Shown: positions 17,674-26,104 of the stretch, piece by piece
Numbering within the stretch: the stretch's first letter is position 1
Layout: the number at the start of each line of letters is the position of its first letter
Source: Streptomyces sp. Isolate_45
GTDB lineage: Bacteria > Actinomycetota > Actinomycetes > Streptomycetales > Streptomycetaceae
Length of the DNA: 64,000 nucleotides
Direction: 5' to 3'
Assembly: GCF_024721315.2 (NCBI RefSeq)
Contig: NZ_JANFAK020000025.1
Location: 1-64,000 of the forward strand
The notes under the pieces: model-generated
What the model was told of the DNA's origin: nothing
Database searches by the model: none
Seen by the model: only the letters and a program-made list of their open reading frames with translations
Position numbers and translations under genes: made by a program

Positions 17674-18294
17674 TCAGGAGGGCGAGGGCCGGACCAGCTC
17701 GCCGAGCGTCGGCACCGACTCCGGGCGGGAGCGGACGGCCTCCGTGCACTCCCAGGCGCGCGGCGGGTCCGCGTCCGGCCCGCCCAGCACCACCGGCCCG
17801 GGCCCGGCCGAGATCGCGTCGCTGCCGGCCAGGGTGCACACGATCTGCGACAGCGCCACCGGCGGCAGGTCCTCGGGCCGGCGGGTGAGCCGGACCGTCC
17901 CCGCCGGGTCCCCGGTCCGCGGCGGGGCGACCGCCAGGCCGCCGCTCACCCCGGTGGTGAAGCCGGCGCTGCGCTCGTCCGCCGAGGTCCGCTCCAACTG
18001 CTCCAGCAGCGCCTGCGCCACCAGGACCTCGGCCTCCTTGGCCGGCCTCTTCTCGGGCACCGGAACGATTCGCTCCACGCCCACCAGCTGCGATCCGCAG
18101 ACCAGTTCCACCGTGGCCCGGAACCCCGGCACGCCGCTCTGTCCGGCGGGCCGCTCCGGGGTTTCGCAGGACACCCGCGAAGGGGCCGCGCCCACGTCCA
18201 CCGGCACGGTCGTCGCCCGGATCCCGCACGCCGAGGTCCCGCACAGCAGCACCGCCGCCACGACCCTCGGCAGAGCCCTACGCGTCCACGTCAT
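17674..18294 (-). CDS. Lipoprotein of the AfsQ operon
   Basis: A 206-residue secreted protein with an N-terminal signal and a lipobox-like end at GTSAC, so Cys23 would be lipidated. The mature part has several Cys and no enzyme motif. It is downstream of, and overlaps by 17 bases, the AfsQ2 sensor-kinase gene. The same lipoprotein-kinase-regulator order occurs in the S. coelicolor afsQ locus. By analogy with CseA in the CseBC system, it may modulate the extracytoplasmic sensor domain of AfsQ2; that is inference. Confidence 0.82.
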   Translation of the reverse strand: MTWTRRALPRVVAAVLLCGTSACGIRATTVPVDVGAAPSRVSCETPERPAGQSGVPGFRATVELVCGSQLVGVERIVPVPEKRPAKEAEVLVAQALLEQLERTSADERSAGFTTGVSGGLAVAPPRTGDPAGTVRLTRRPEDLPPVALSQIVCTLAGSDAISAGPGPVVLGGPDADPPRAWECTEAVRSRPESVPTLGELVRPSPS

Positions 18295-19774
18295 CCGTGC
18301 TCACCTTCCCCACGTCCCCCGGCAGCCGCAGGGTGAAGACGGCCCCGCCGTCCGCCCCGTTCTCCGCCGTGATGTCACCGCCGTGGATGTGCGCGTTCTC
18401 CATCGCGATCGACAGGCCCAGACCGCTGCCGTCCGACTTCGGCCGGGAGGCGCTCGCCTTGTAGAACCGGTCGAAGACGTGCGGCAGGACCTCCTCCGGA
18501 ATGCCCGGACCGTTGTCCCGGATGGTCACCACCAGCCAGTCGGTGTCGGCCGTCTCCAACGCCACCGACACCCGCACCGGCGAACCGCCGTGCTTGAGCG
18601 CGTTGCCGATCAGGTTCGCCAGGATCACGTCGAGGCGGCGCGGATCCAGCCGTGCCACGATCCCCCGCCCGGCGTCGAGTTCCACCGCGTCCAGCCACGC
18701 GCGCGCGTCGATGCACGCCGTGACCTGGTCGGCGACGTTCACGTCGTCCAGCACCAGGCGCGCCGTGCCCGCGTCGAAGCGGGTGACCTCCATCAGGTTC
18801 TCCACCAGCACGTTGAGCCGCCGCGTCTCGCTCACCACCAGCCCCACCGCGGGCGCGATCATCGGATCGAGGTCGTCGACCTCCTCCTCCAGCACCTCGG
18901 CCACCGCGGTCAACGCCGTCAGCGGCGTGCGAAGTTCGTGGGACATGTCGGCGACGAAGCGGCGGCTGGCCTCCTCGCGCGCGCTCATGTCGGCGACCTT
19001 CTTCTCCAGCGCCTCGGCCGTCTTGTTGAACGTGTGCGAGAGGTCGGCGAGTTCGTCCGTGCCCGACACGTCCAGCCGGTGGTCGAGTTCGCCCTCGCCA
19101 AGCCGGCGCGCCGCGTCCCCGAGCCGCTGGATCGGCTTGAGCACGGTCCGCGCCGCCGCCTGCGCCAGCAGCGCGGATCCGAGCAGTGCCAGTCCGGTGG
19201 CGATGGTCAGCGACCAGCCCAGCGCGTTCAGGTCGTCGCGCTCGGTGGCCAGCGACTTGTACATGTAGCCGGTCGGCCCGCCGCCCACGATCCGCGTGCC
19301 GCCCACCAGGTACGGGTTGCCCTGCGGCTTCGTCCGCTGCCAGTACATGTGGTACTCGGCGTCGTTGGCGGCCGTGGTCTTCTGCCGGTCGTTCACCGCG
19401 TGCTGGAGCGACTTCGGTACGTCGTCCAGCCCGAAGGTCGCCGCCCCCGCCGCGCCGAACACCTTCCGGCCGTCCTTGCGCTCGTGCACCAGCAGGACGC
19501 TGTACCCGGGGCTGCTGCCCGCCATCAACTCGGCGGTGCGCTGCATCTCCTGGGGCGTCGGCTCGGCGGGCAGCCCCGCGGCCCGGAGCTGCATCTCCTG
19601 GCGGAAGTCGCCGAGGGCCGCGTCCTGGGTACGGGTGAGCACGGCCTCGCGGTTGAGCCAGTAGGCGATCCCGGAGGCGGAGACGGCGGCCGTCAGCGCG
19701 ACCAGGCAGAACACGACCAGGAGCCGCAGCCGCAGGCTGGTCCAGCGCCTGCCCGCGAACAGGGCTCGGATCAC
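18278..19774 (-). CDS. afsQ2: Sensor histidine kinase AfsQ2
   Basis: Membrane histidine kinase that phosphorylates AfsQ1. The 498-residue protein has two transmembrane helices (about 12-34 and 180-205) enclosing an extracytoplasmic sensor region, then HAMP (about 205-260), the dimerisation His box RFVADMSHELRTPLTAL, and an ATPase domain with NLIGNALKHG, DNGPGIPEE and GSGLGLSIAMENA. The GTG start at 19774 overlaps the afsQ1 stop (GTGA), which indicates translational coupling. In S. coelicolor the system responds to nitrogen and glutamate supply and influences antibiotic production. Confidence 0.95.
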   Translation of the reverse strand: MIRALFAGRRWTSLRLRLLVVFCLVALTAAVSASGIAYWLNREAVLTRTQDAALGDFRQEMQLRAAGLPAEPTPQEMQRTAELMAGSSPGYSVLLVHERKDGRKVFGAAGAATFGLDDVPKSLQHAVNDRQKTTAANDAEYHMYWQRTKPQGNPYLVGGTRIVGGGPTGYMYKSLATERDDLNALGWSLTIATGLALLGSALLAQAAARTVLKPIQRLGDAARRLGEGELDHRLDVSGTDELADLSHTFNKTAEALEKKVADMSAREEASRRFVADMSHELRTPLTALTAVAEVLEEEVDDLDPMIAPAVGLVVSETRRLNVLVENLMEVTRFDAGTARLVLDDVNVADQVTACIDARAWLDAVELDAGRGIVARLDPRRLDVILANLIGNALKHGGSPVRVSVALETADTDWLVVTIRDNGPGIPEEVLPHVFDRFYKASASRPKSDGSGLGLSIAMENAHIHGGDITAENGADGGAVFTLRLPGDVGKVSTDDVDA

Positions 19775-20448
19775 TGCGGCGAGTCCAGCCGGTATCCGAC
19801 ACCCCGGACGGTACGGATCAGGGTGGGCGAGGACGGGACTTCCTCGACCTTGGCGCGCAGCCGCTGCACGCAGGCGTCGACGAGCCGCGAGTCGCCGAGG
19901 TAGTCGTGCTCCCAGACCAGGCGCAGCAGCTGCTGGCGCGAGAGGGCCTGGCCGGGCCGGCGGCTGAGTTCGAGCAGCAGCCGCAGCTCGGTCGGGGTGA
20001 GCTGGAGGTCCTCGCCGTTCTTCGTCACGGTCATCGCGGCCCGGTCGATGACCAGGGACCCGAAGACGGCGGAGTCGCTCGCCTCGCGTTCGCCCCGGCG
20101 CAGCACGGCCCGGATCCGGGCGTCGAGCACGCGGCCCTGGACGGGCTTGACGACGTAGTCGTCGGCTCCCGACTCCAGGCCCACGACGACATCGATGTCG
20201 TCGCTGCGCGCGGTCAGCAGGATGATCGGCAGCTGGTCGGTGCGGCGGATCCGCCGGCACACCTCGAAGCCGTCGATACCGGGCAGCATCACGTCGAGCA
20301 CGATCAGGTCCGGCCGCTGCTCGCGCAGCAGTTTCAGGCCGTCCTCGCCCGTCGCCGCGGTGGCCACACGGTGGCCCTGGCGTGACAGGGAGAGTTCGAG
20401 GGCCGTGCGGATGGCGTCGTCGTCCTCGATCAGCAACAGGAAAGGCAC
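19771..20448 (-). CDS. afsQ1: Response regulator AfsQ1
   Basis: OmpR/PhoB-type regulator of 225 residues, exactly the S. coelicolor AfsQ1 length when started at the GTG at 20448. The receiver domain has LLLIEDDD with acidic pocket, phosphoacceptor Asp52 in LIVLDVMLPG, TAR, and Lys in DYVVKPV. The C-terminal winged helix has LTPTELRLLLELSRRPGQALSRQQLL. It activates actinorhodin and other antibiotic pathways and competes with GlnR at nitrogen genes in S. coelicolor. An ATG at 20466 is an alternative start. A consensus AfsQ1 box lies 71 bases upstream, suggesting autoregulation. Confidence 0.95.
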   Translation of the reverse strand: MPFLLLIEDDDAIRTALELSLSRQGHRVATAATGEDGLKLLREQRPDLIVLDVMLPGIDGFEVCRRIRRTDQLPIILLTARSDDIDVVVGLESGADDYVVKPVQGRVLDARIRAVLRRGEREASDSAVFGSLVIDRAAMTVTKNGEDLQLTPTELRLLLELSRRPGQALSRQQLLRLVWEHDYLGDSRLVDACVQRLRAKVEEVPSSPTLIRTVRGVGYRLDSPQ

Positions 20449-20518
20449 GCGCTCATTCTGTCCCATCGGCCGTTGGGACTTCGACCGTCGGGCGCCTCGG
20501 ATCCGGTCACGATCCGCT

Positions 20519-20534
20519 GTGACAGGCCTGTGAC
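20519..20534. promoter_or_regulatory. AfsQ1 binding site between afsQ1 and sigQ
   Basis: GTGAC-AGGCCT-GTGAC matches exactly the published AfsQ1 consensus GTnAC-n6-GTnAC. It sits in the 174-bp divergent region, 71 bases from the afsQ1 start and 89 bases from the sigQ start. A further GTCAC half-site is at 20506-20510. It should control both directions. Confidence 0.82.
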
Positions 20535-20622
20535 AGTCGAAGGACACCCCGGTTATGTCCGGCGGGCAGGCTTCTGTCATCGCAACACGGACCGAAGCAG
20601 ACTCCACGACGGGGGGCGCGAG

Positions 20623-21318
20623 ATGAACACGCTGCACAGCACCACGACCAGCGCGGTTGTCACGCGGCTGCACGATGTGAACCGCCGGGCGGGTGTCCGT
20701 ACGGCGCCGGTCGCCCGTCCGCGGCCGGTGCACGTCACAGCCATTGACGCGAACCAGTACCAGACGGTTCCCGCACCGCGTACTCCTTCCTCCACCTCGG
20801 AGGCCGAGTTCACGGCGTACGTCCAGGAGCGCCGCGCGGCCCTCTTCGCCACCGCCTTCCACCTCACCGGTGACCGGCACGAGGCCGAGGACCTGTTGCA
20901 GAGCGCGCTGTTCTCCACGTACCGGGCCTGGGACCGGATCAGCGACAAGGCGGCCGTCGGCGGCTACCTGCGGCGCACGATGACGAACCTGCACATCAGC
21001 GCGTGGCGGCGGCGCAAGCTCAACGAGTACCCGACCGAGGAACTGCCGGAGACGGCCTCGGACACGGACGCGATGCGCGGTACGGAACTGCGCGCGGTGC
21101 TGTGGCAGGCGCTGGCCCGGATCCCGGAGCCGCAGCGCACGATGCTGGTGCTGCGCTACTACGAGGGCCGGACCGACCCGGAGATCGCCGAGATCCTGGG
21201 CATCAGCGTCGGCACCGTGAAGTCGAGCATCTGGCGGTCGCTGCGCCGGCTGCGGGACGACGAGGTGCTGAGCTTCGGGCGTGACGAGGCGGAGTCCTTC
21301 GGGGAGCTCGTCGCGTAA
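20623..21318 (+). CDS. sigQ: ECF sigma factor SigQ
   Basis: ECF sigma factor of 231 residues from ATG 20623. A Ser/Thr/Pro-rich N-terminal extension of about 60 residues precedes region 2 (FTAYVQERRAALFATAFHLTGDRHEAEDLLQSALFSTYRAWDRI contains the core-binding and -10 contacts) and region 4 (LARIPEPQRTMLVLRYYEGRTDPEIAEILGISVGTVKSSIWRSLRRLR). No anti-sigma gene is adjacent. It is divergent from afsQ1 as in S. coelicolor, where AfsQ1 activates sigQ and SigQ counteracts antibiotic production. Confidence 0.92.
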   Translation: MNTLHSTTTSAVVTRLHDVNRRAGVRTAPVARPRPVHVTAIDANQYQTVPAPRTPSSTSEAEFTAYVQERRAALFATAFHLTGDRHEAEDLLQSALFSTYRAWDRISDKAAVGGYLRRTMTNLHISAWRRRKLNEYPTEELPETASDTDAMRGTELRAVLWQALARIPEPQRTMLVLRYYEGRTDPEIAEILGISVGTVKSSIWRSLRRLRDDEVLSFGRDEAESFGELVA

Positions 21319-21382
21319 CCAAGGACCACGGGCCCAGGGGGCCGTCCTACGGGGGTGGGACGGGGGCTTGCGGGGGGAGAAG

Positions 21383-21425
21383 AGGCGGGATCAAGCGGCC
21401 GGGGGTCCGCGTGATCCCGCCTTTT
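21383..21425 (+). terminator. Terminator after sigQ
   Basis: AGGCGGGATCA (21383-21393) pairs with TGATCCCGCCT (21412-21422), with an inner CGG/CCG pairing, and is followed by TTTT. It is a good intrinsic terminator with a T-run, 65 bases after the sigQ stop, and may also stop transcription from the convergent uridine kinase gene. Confidence 0.85.
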
Positions 21426-21455
21426 CGCGTGCCCGCCTTTTCGTGTGCCGGGGGG

Positions 21456-22091
21456 TCAGGCCGAGGTGGTCGCGGTGCGGTGGCGGCCCGCCGCGGCGGC
21501 GGCCAGCCGGCCGAGGGCCTCGTCGCGGCCGCAGGCGTGGGCGCCGAGGGCGGTGTGCCGGGCGACGATGCCGCGTTCGGCCCGCATCAGGCGCCAGCCG
21601 CGGCGCAGCAGGAACGGCAGGGACTTGCGGCCCTCGCGCAGGTCGCGGGCCAGGCGCCGGCGGAAGGTGGTCGAGGGGCGGCCGCGCAGGCAGAGCGCGT
21701 CGGCGAGCAGGCCGAGTTCCTGACAGCGGGCCACGACGTCGGCGGCGAAGATGCCCTCCGCGATGAACAGCGGGGTCCGCGCTATGTCCAGGGTCTCGGT
21801 GCCGGTGCGCGAGGACGACGCGATGGAGTACTCCGGCACCTGCGTGCGGCCCGTGGAGCAGAGTTCCGCGATGGCGGCGACGGCGGCTTCCGCGTCCCAC
21901 GACAGCGGGGAGTCCCAGTCGATGTCGGAACTGCCCTCGACCAGCGGGAGGGTCGGGTCCGTCCCCTCCTTGTAGAAGTCGTCCAGGCGCAGGACGGGCA
22001 GCCCGGAACGGGCCGCGAGCGAGGACTTCCCGGATCCCGAGGGACCGGTCAGCAGCACGACGCGCGTGGGGAGGGGAGATGAACAGCTCAC
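21456..22091 (-). CDS. Uridine kinase-like P-loop kinase
   Basis: A 211-residue P-loop kinase with GTG start at 22091. Walker A is LTGPSGSGKSSL; LRLDDFYKEG supplies the catalytic Asp and substrate-contact Tyr typical of uridine/cytidine kinases; FIAEGIFAAD is the Walker B-like strand. It would phosphorylate uridine or cytidine to the monophosphate in pyrimidine salvage, fitting a region rich in nucleoside genes. None of the 12-bp nucleoside operators precedes it, so it appears outside that regulon. Its C-terminus is rich in Ala/Arg and diverges from E. coli Udk. Confidence 0.85.
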   Translation of the reverse strand: MSCSSPLPTRVVLLTGPSGSGKSSLAARSGLPVLRLDDFYKEGTDPTLPLVEGSSDIDWDSPLSWDAEAAVAAIAELCSTGRTQVPEYSIASSSRTGTETLDIARTPLFIAEGIFAADVVARCQELGLLADALCLRGRPSTTFRRRLARDLREGRKSLPFLLRRGWRLMRAERGIVARHTALGAHACGRDEALGRLAAAAAGRHRTATTSA

Positions 22092-22245
22092 GGGACACCA
22101 GTGTGAGGCATGACCGGCCGTAACGGCACACCCGTGACGGCGCCTGCGACGGGCCTCACACGGGGCGCGGTCCGCCGGTTGGAATCGGGGAAGCCGCCTC
22201 GACTACCCTGTGTGCGCACGCGACTACGACCACAGGCGGGAACCC

Positions 22246-22596
22246 ATGGCACGTCACGCAGCTCCCACCCCTCCGAAGCGCCTCCGCGCCGCCGGGCTGA
22301 CCCTGTCCATGGCCGGGGCGGCCCTGGCGATGGCGGCGGGCGGCGCCCAGGCCGGTGAACTCTCCGTCCCCGCGGCGCTGGCGGGGGTGACCGACCCGGT
22401 CACGAACCTGAAGGTGAACCCGCTCGCGAACACCGGCGTGGACCCCCTCGACAACGGGGTCGCCACGCAGGTCGCGGACTTCCCGTCCGTCGGCACGGGC
22501 ATGGTGACGGGGGCCCTGACGCGAGGTCCGTCGGTCGGTGAGCTGCCCACGGCGGCGGTGTCCTCGCTGCTGGGTCCGGTGCTCCCGAAGGGGTAG
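22246..22596 (+). CDS. Small secreted protein
   Basis: A 116-residue protein with an ATG at 22246. The N-terminus has basic residues, a hydrophobic stretch (LTLSMAGAALAMAAGG) and a likely signal-peptidase site after AQA. The mature part of about 80 residues is rich in Val, Pro, Gly and Leu, without cysteines or known motifs. It faces the half-length aldehyde dehydrogenase gene convergently. Related small exported proteins are common in Streptomyces and may be cell-surface associated; function unknown. Confidence 0.72.
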   Translation: MARHAAPTPPKRLRAAGLTLSMAGAALAMAAGGAQAGELSVPAALAGVTDPVTNLKVNPLANTGVDPLDNGVATQVADFPSVGTGMVTGALTRGPSVGELPTAAVSSLLGPVLPKG

Positions 22597-22625
22597 GGCG
22601 AGGCGGGGCGTCGAGCGCACGGGAA

Positions 22626-22658
22626 GGCCCCGACAGCGCGGGGGTCGCTGCCGGGGCC
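22626..22658. terminator. Terminator between secreted protein and half-length ALDH
   Basis: GGCCCCG-ac-AGCG (22626-22638) pairs with CGCT-gc-CGGGGCC (22646-22658), an 11-bp stem interrupted by a 2x2 internal loop, between two convergent genes. Confidence 0.75.
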
Positions 22659-22678
22659 GGTCCATGGGCGGGGTGCCT

Positions 22679-23578
22679 CTAGTAGGAGGAACCGCCCGCG
22701 CCGAGCGAACCCGTCGGGTGCCAGACCGTCTTGGTCTCCAGGAAGGCGGTCATGCGCGACGTGCCCGGGTCGGCGTTCCAGTCGTCCACAGGCTGTGGAC
22801 GCAGGACGCGCTTGAGGTTGTCGGCCGCCGCGATCTCCAGCTCCTTGGCGAGGGCCGCGTCGGCGCCCGCCAGGTCGATCGCGTTGACGTCCTGGTGGGA
22901 CGCCAGGTGCGGGCCCATCTCGGAGGCCTTTCCGGACAGGATGTTGACCACGCCGCCGGGCAGGTCGGAGGTGGCCAGCACCTCGCCCAGGGACAGGGCG
23001 GGCAGCGGGGCCTTCTCCGAGGTGATCACGACGGCGGTGTTGCCCGTCGCGATCACGGGGGCGATGACCGAGATCAGGCCCAGGAACGACGAGTCCTGCG
23101 GGGCCACGACGGTGACGACACCGGTGGGCTCCGGGGTGGAGAGGTTGAAGAACGGGCCAGCGACCGGGTTGGCCCCGCCGACGATCTGGCCGATCTTGTC
23201 GGTCCAACCGGCGTACCAGACCCAGCGGTCGATCGCCGCGTCCACGACGGCCGCGGCCTTCGACTTGGACAGGCCCTCCGCCTCGCCGACCTCGCGGACG
23301 AACTGCTCGCGGCGGCCCTCCAGCATCTCGGCGACGCGGTAGAGGACCTGACCGCGGTTGTAGGCGGTCGCGCCGGACCAGCCGCCGAACGCCTTGCGGG
23401 CGGCGACGACCGCGTCACGGGCGTCCTTGCGGGACGACAGCGGGGCGTTGGCCAGCCACTTGCCCTTCGAGTCGGTCACTTCGTACACCCGGCCGCTCTC
23501 GGAGCGGGGGAACTTGCCCCCGACGTACAGCTTGTAGGTCTTGAAGACACTCAGACGCGTCGACGACGACTCAGACAT
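22679..23578 (-). CDS. Half-length aldehyde dehydrogenase homologue
   Basis: A 299-residue protein homologous only to the N-terminal part of aldehyde dehydrogenases. The NAD-binding fold is recognisable (VVTVVAPQDSSFLGLISVIAPVIATGNTAVV). The ELGGK block with the general-base Glu and the whole catalytic-Cys region are absent, so it should not be a working dehydrogenase by itself. It overlaps the full-length ALDH gene by 8 bases and both follow deoC. Such full/half pairs recall ALDH16-type proteins, where an inactive ALDH half accompanies an ALDH domain. It could be a partner or regulatory subunit. No frameshift remnant of a lost C-terminus is visible downstream. Confidence 0.88.
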   Translation of the reverse strand: MSESSSTRLSVFKTYKLYVGGKFPRSESGRVYEVTDSKGKWLANAPLSSRKDARDAVVAARKAFGGWSGATAYNRGQVLYRVAEMLEGRREQFVREVGEAEGLSKSKAAAVVDAAIDRWVWYAGWTDKIGQIVGGANPVAGPFFNLSTPEPTGVVTVVAPQDSSFLGLISVIAPVIATGNTAVVITSEKAPLPALSLGEVLATSDLPGGVVNILSGKASEMGPHLASHQDVNAIDLAGADAALAKELEIAAADNLKRVLRPQPVDDWNADPGTSRMTAFLETKTVWHPTGSLGAGGSSY

Positions 23579-25007
23579 CGAGGTACCCCTCCAGGCCGTG
23601 GCGACCGCCTTCGCGGCCGAAGCCCGATTCCTTGTAGCCGCCGAACGGCGAGGTCGGGTCGAACTTGTTGAACGTGTTGGCCCAGACGACGCCCGCGCGG
23701 AGCTTGCCCGCGACCGCGAGGATGCGCGAGCCCTTCTCCGTCCAGATGCCGGCGGACAGGCCGTACTGGCTGTTGTTGGCCTTGGCGACGGCCTCGTCCG
23801 GGGTCCGGAAGCTCAGGACGGACAGCACCGGCCCGAAGATCTCGTCGCGGGCGACGGTGTGCGCCTGGGTGACGTTCGTGAAGAGCGTCGGGGCGAACCA
23901 GTAGCCGGCGGACGGCAGCTCGCAGGCCGGGGACCAGCGCTCGGCGCCCTCGGCCTCGCCGGTCTCCGCGAGCGCGGTGATCCGGGCGAGCTGCTCGGCG
24001 GAGTTGATCGCGCCGATGTCGGTGTTCTTGTCGAGCGGGTCGCCCAGGCGCAGGGTGGACAGGCGCCGCTTGAGGGAGTCGAGCAGCTCGTCCTGGATCG
24101 ACTCCTGGACCAGCAGGCGGGAGCCCGCGCAGCAGACCTGGCCCTGGTTGAAGAAGATGCCGTTGACGATGCCCTCGACGGCCTGGTCGATGGGGGCGTC
24201 GTCGAAGACGATGTTGGCGCCCTTGCCGCCCAGCTCCAGGGTGACCTTCTTGTCGGTGCCCGCGATCTGGCGGGCGATGGCCTTGCCGACCGCGGTCGAG
24301 CCGGTGAAGGCGACCTTGTCGACGTCCGGGTGCGCGACGAGGGCGGCGCCCGCGTCGCCGTGGCCGGTCAGGATGTTGACGACGCCCTTGGGCAGGCCCG
24401 CCTGGCGGCAGATGTCCGCGAAGAAGAGCGCCGACAGGGGCGTGGTCTCGGCGGGCTTCAGCACGACGGTGTTGCCGGTGGCGAGCGCCGGGGCGATCTT
24501 CCACGCCAGCATCAGCAGCGGGAAGTTCCAGGGGATGACCTGGCCGGCCACGCCGAGCGGGCGCGGGTTGGCGCCGTAGCCGGCGTGGTCGAGCTTGTCG
24601 GCCCAGCCCGCGTAGTAGAAGAAGTGCGCGGCGACGAGCGGGAGGTCCGCGTCGCGGGTCTCCTTGATCGGCTTGCCGTTGTCCAGGGTCTCCAGGACGG
24701 CCAGCTCGCGGCTGCGCTCCTGAATGATCCGGGCGATGCGGAAGAGGTACTTGGCGCGCTCGGAGCCGGGCAGCGCGGACCACTTCTCGAAGGCCTTGCG
24801 GGCCGCCTTCACCGCGCGGTCCACATCGGCCGCGCCCGCCTGCGCGACCTCGGCGAGCACCTCCTCGGAGGACGGCGAGACGGTCTTGAAGACCTTGCCG
24901 TCGGCGGCGTCGGTGAACTCGCCGTCGATGAAGAGGCCGTAGGCGGGGGCGATGTCGACGACCGAGCGGGACTCGGGAGCCGGTGCGTACTCGAAAACAG
25001 AACCCAT
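23571..25007 (-). CDS. Aldehyde dehydrogenase (full length)
   Basis: NAD(P)-dependent aldehyde dehydrogenase, 478 residues from ATG 25007. All hallmarks are present: PWNFPLLMLAWKIAPALATGNTVVLKPAETTP for the cofactor, VTLELGGKGANIVF with the general-base Glu, FNQGQVCCAGSRLL with the catalytic Cys, and EIFGPVLSVLSF. It starts only 5 bases after the deoC stop and overlaps the half-length ALDH gene, so all three form one operon. DeoC releases acetaldehyde, so oxidation of acetaldehyde to acetate is the natural inferred role. Substrate is not proven by sequence. Confidence 0.92.
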   Translation of the reverse strand: MGSVFEYAPAPESRSVVDIAPAYGLFIDGEFTDAADGKVFKTVSPSSEEVLAEVAQAGAADVDRAVKAARKAFEKWSALPGSERAKYLFRIARIIQERSRELAVLETLDNGKPIKETRDADLPLVAAHFFYYAGWADKLDHAGYGANPRPLGVAGQVIPWNFPLLMLAWKIAPALATGNTVVLKPAETTPLSALFFADICRQAGLPKGVVNILTGHGDAGAALVAHPDVDKVAFTGSTAVGKAIARQIAGTDKKVTLELGGKGANIVFDDAPIDQAVEGIVNGIFFNQGQVCCAGSRLLVQESIQDELLDSLKRRLSTLRLGDPLDKNTDIGAINSAEQLARITALAETGEAEGAERWSPACELPSAGYWFAPTLFTNVTQAHTVARDEIFGPVLSVLSFRTPDEAVAKANNSQYGLSAGIWTEKGSRILAVAGKLRAGVVWANTFNKFDPTSPFGGYKESGFGREGGRHGLEGYLDV

Positions 25008-25012
25008 GGTGA

Positions 25013-25975
25013 TCAGTCCACCGTCACGTAGTCGGGACCGGAGTAGCGTCCGGTGCTCAGCTTCTGGCGCTGCATGAGCAGGTCGTTCAGCAGGCTGGAG
25101 GCGCCGAAACGGAACCAGTGGTTGGACAGCCAGTCCTCGCCGACGGTCTCGTTGACCAGGACCAGGAACTTGAGGGCGTCCTTGGTGGTGCGGATGCCAC
25201 CGGCGGGCTTCACGCCGATCTGGATTCCGGTCTGCGCCTTGAAGTCGCGGACGGCTTCGAGCATGAGCAGGGTGTTGGCGGGGGTGGCGTTGACGCCGAC
25301 CTTGCCGGTGGACGTCTTGATGAAGTCCGCGCCCGCGAGCATGCCGATCCAGGAGGCGCGGCGGATGTTGTCGTAGGTGGACAGCTCGCCGGTCTCGAAG
25401 ATCACCTTGAGTCGGGCGGCCGTGCCGTCCTCGCGGACGCAGGCCTCCTTGACGGCCTTGATCAGCTCGTACGTGTCCAGGTAGCGGCCGGCGAGGAAGG
25501 CGCCACGGTCGATGACCATGTCGATCTCGTCGGCGCCGGCGGCGACGGCGTCACGGGTGTCGGCGAGCTTCACGGGCAGGGCGGCGCGGCCGGCCGGGAA
25601 GGCGGTGGCGACGGAGGCGACCTTGACGTCGGCGCCGTTCAGGGCCGCCTTGGCGGTGGCCACCATGTCGGGGTAGACGCAGACGGCGGCGGTCATCGGC
25701 GTCGTGCGGTCGGTCGGGTCGGGGTGGACGGCCTTCGTGGAGAGCGCCCGGACCTTGCCCGGGGTGTCAGCACCCTCAAGCGTCGTCAGGTCGATCATCG
25801 AGATGGCCAGGTCGATGGCGTACGCCTTGGCCGTCGTCTTGATCGAGCGGGTGCCGAGGGAGGCCGCGCGGGCCTCCAGGCCGACTGCGTCTACGCCGGG
25901 CAACCCGTGCAGGAAGCGGCGCAGCGCGCTGTCGGACGTCGTCACGTCAGCGAATGCGGTGAGGGTGGTGGGCAT
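25013..25975 (-). CDS. deoC: Deoxyribose-phosphate aldolase
   Basis: Class I aldolase that splits 2-deoxyribose 5-phosphate into acetaldehyde and glyceraldehyde 3-phosphate. The protein has 320 residues from ATG 25975, longer than the 220-260-residue bacterial DeoC and more like the long form. Seen are EIDMVIDRGAFLAG, KVIFETGELS, the Schiff-base lysine in GADFIKTSTGK, and GVKPAGGIRTTKDAL with the second active-site Lys. It heads the deoC-ALDH-half-ALDH operon. A perfect copy of the 12-bp nucleoside operator ends 19 bases upstream. Confidence 0.95.
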   Translation of the reverse strand: MPTTLTAFADVTTSDSALRRFLHGLPGVDAVGLEARAASLGTRSIKTTAKAYAIDLAISMIDLTTLEGADTPGKVRALSTKAVHPDPTDRTTPMTAAVCVYPDMVATAKAALNGADVKVASVATAFPAGRAALPVKLADTRDAVAAGADEIDMVIDRGAFLAGRYLDTYELIKAVKEACVREDGTAARLKVIFETGELSTYDNIRRASWIGMLAGADFIKTSTGKVGVNATPANTLLMLEAVRDFKAQTGIQIGVKPAGGIRTTKDALKFLVLVNETVGEDWLSNHWFRFGASSLLNDLLMQRQKLSTGRYSGPDYVTVD

Positions 25976-25994
25976 GGTCACCAGAGGAGCATAT

Positions 25995-26006
25995 CTACGC
26001 GCGTAG
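25995..26006. promoter_or_regulatory. Nucleoside-regulon operator upstream of deoC
   Basis: CTACGCGCGTAG, perfect palindrome, 19 bases upstream of the deoC ATG on the minus strand. It is identical to the pnp, add and importer sites. Confidence 0.8.
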
Positions 26007-26104
26007 CTTCCTGTCACCCCCCACCGTGCACATATGGGCGTGACATCCGCCATCGGTGCGGAGCCCTTGTCGCGCTCGCGCGTGCGTACGGCACAATCGG
26101 CGGC

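Noticed and set aside
22679..23578. Half-length ALDH as a frameshifted pseudogene
   Set aside because: The frame is uninterrupted, ends before a clean terminator, overlaps its partner by 8 bases and no C-terminal ALDH remnant follows in another frame.
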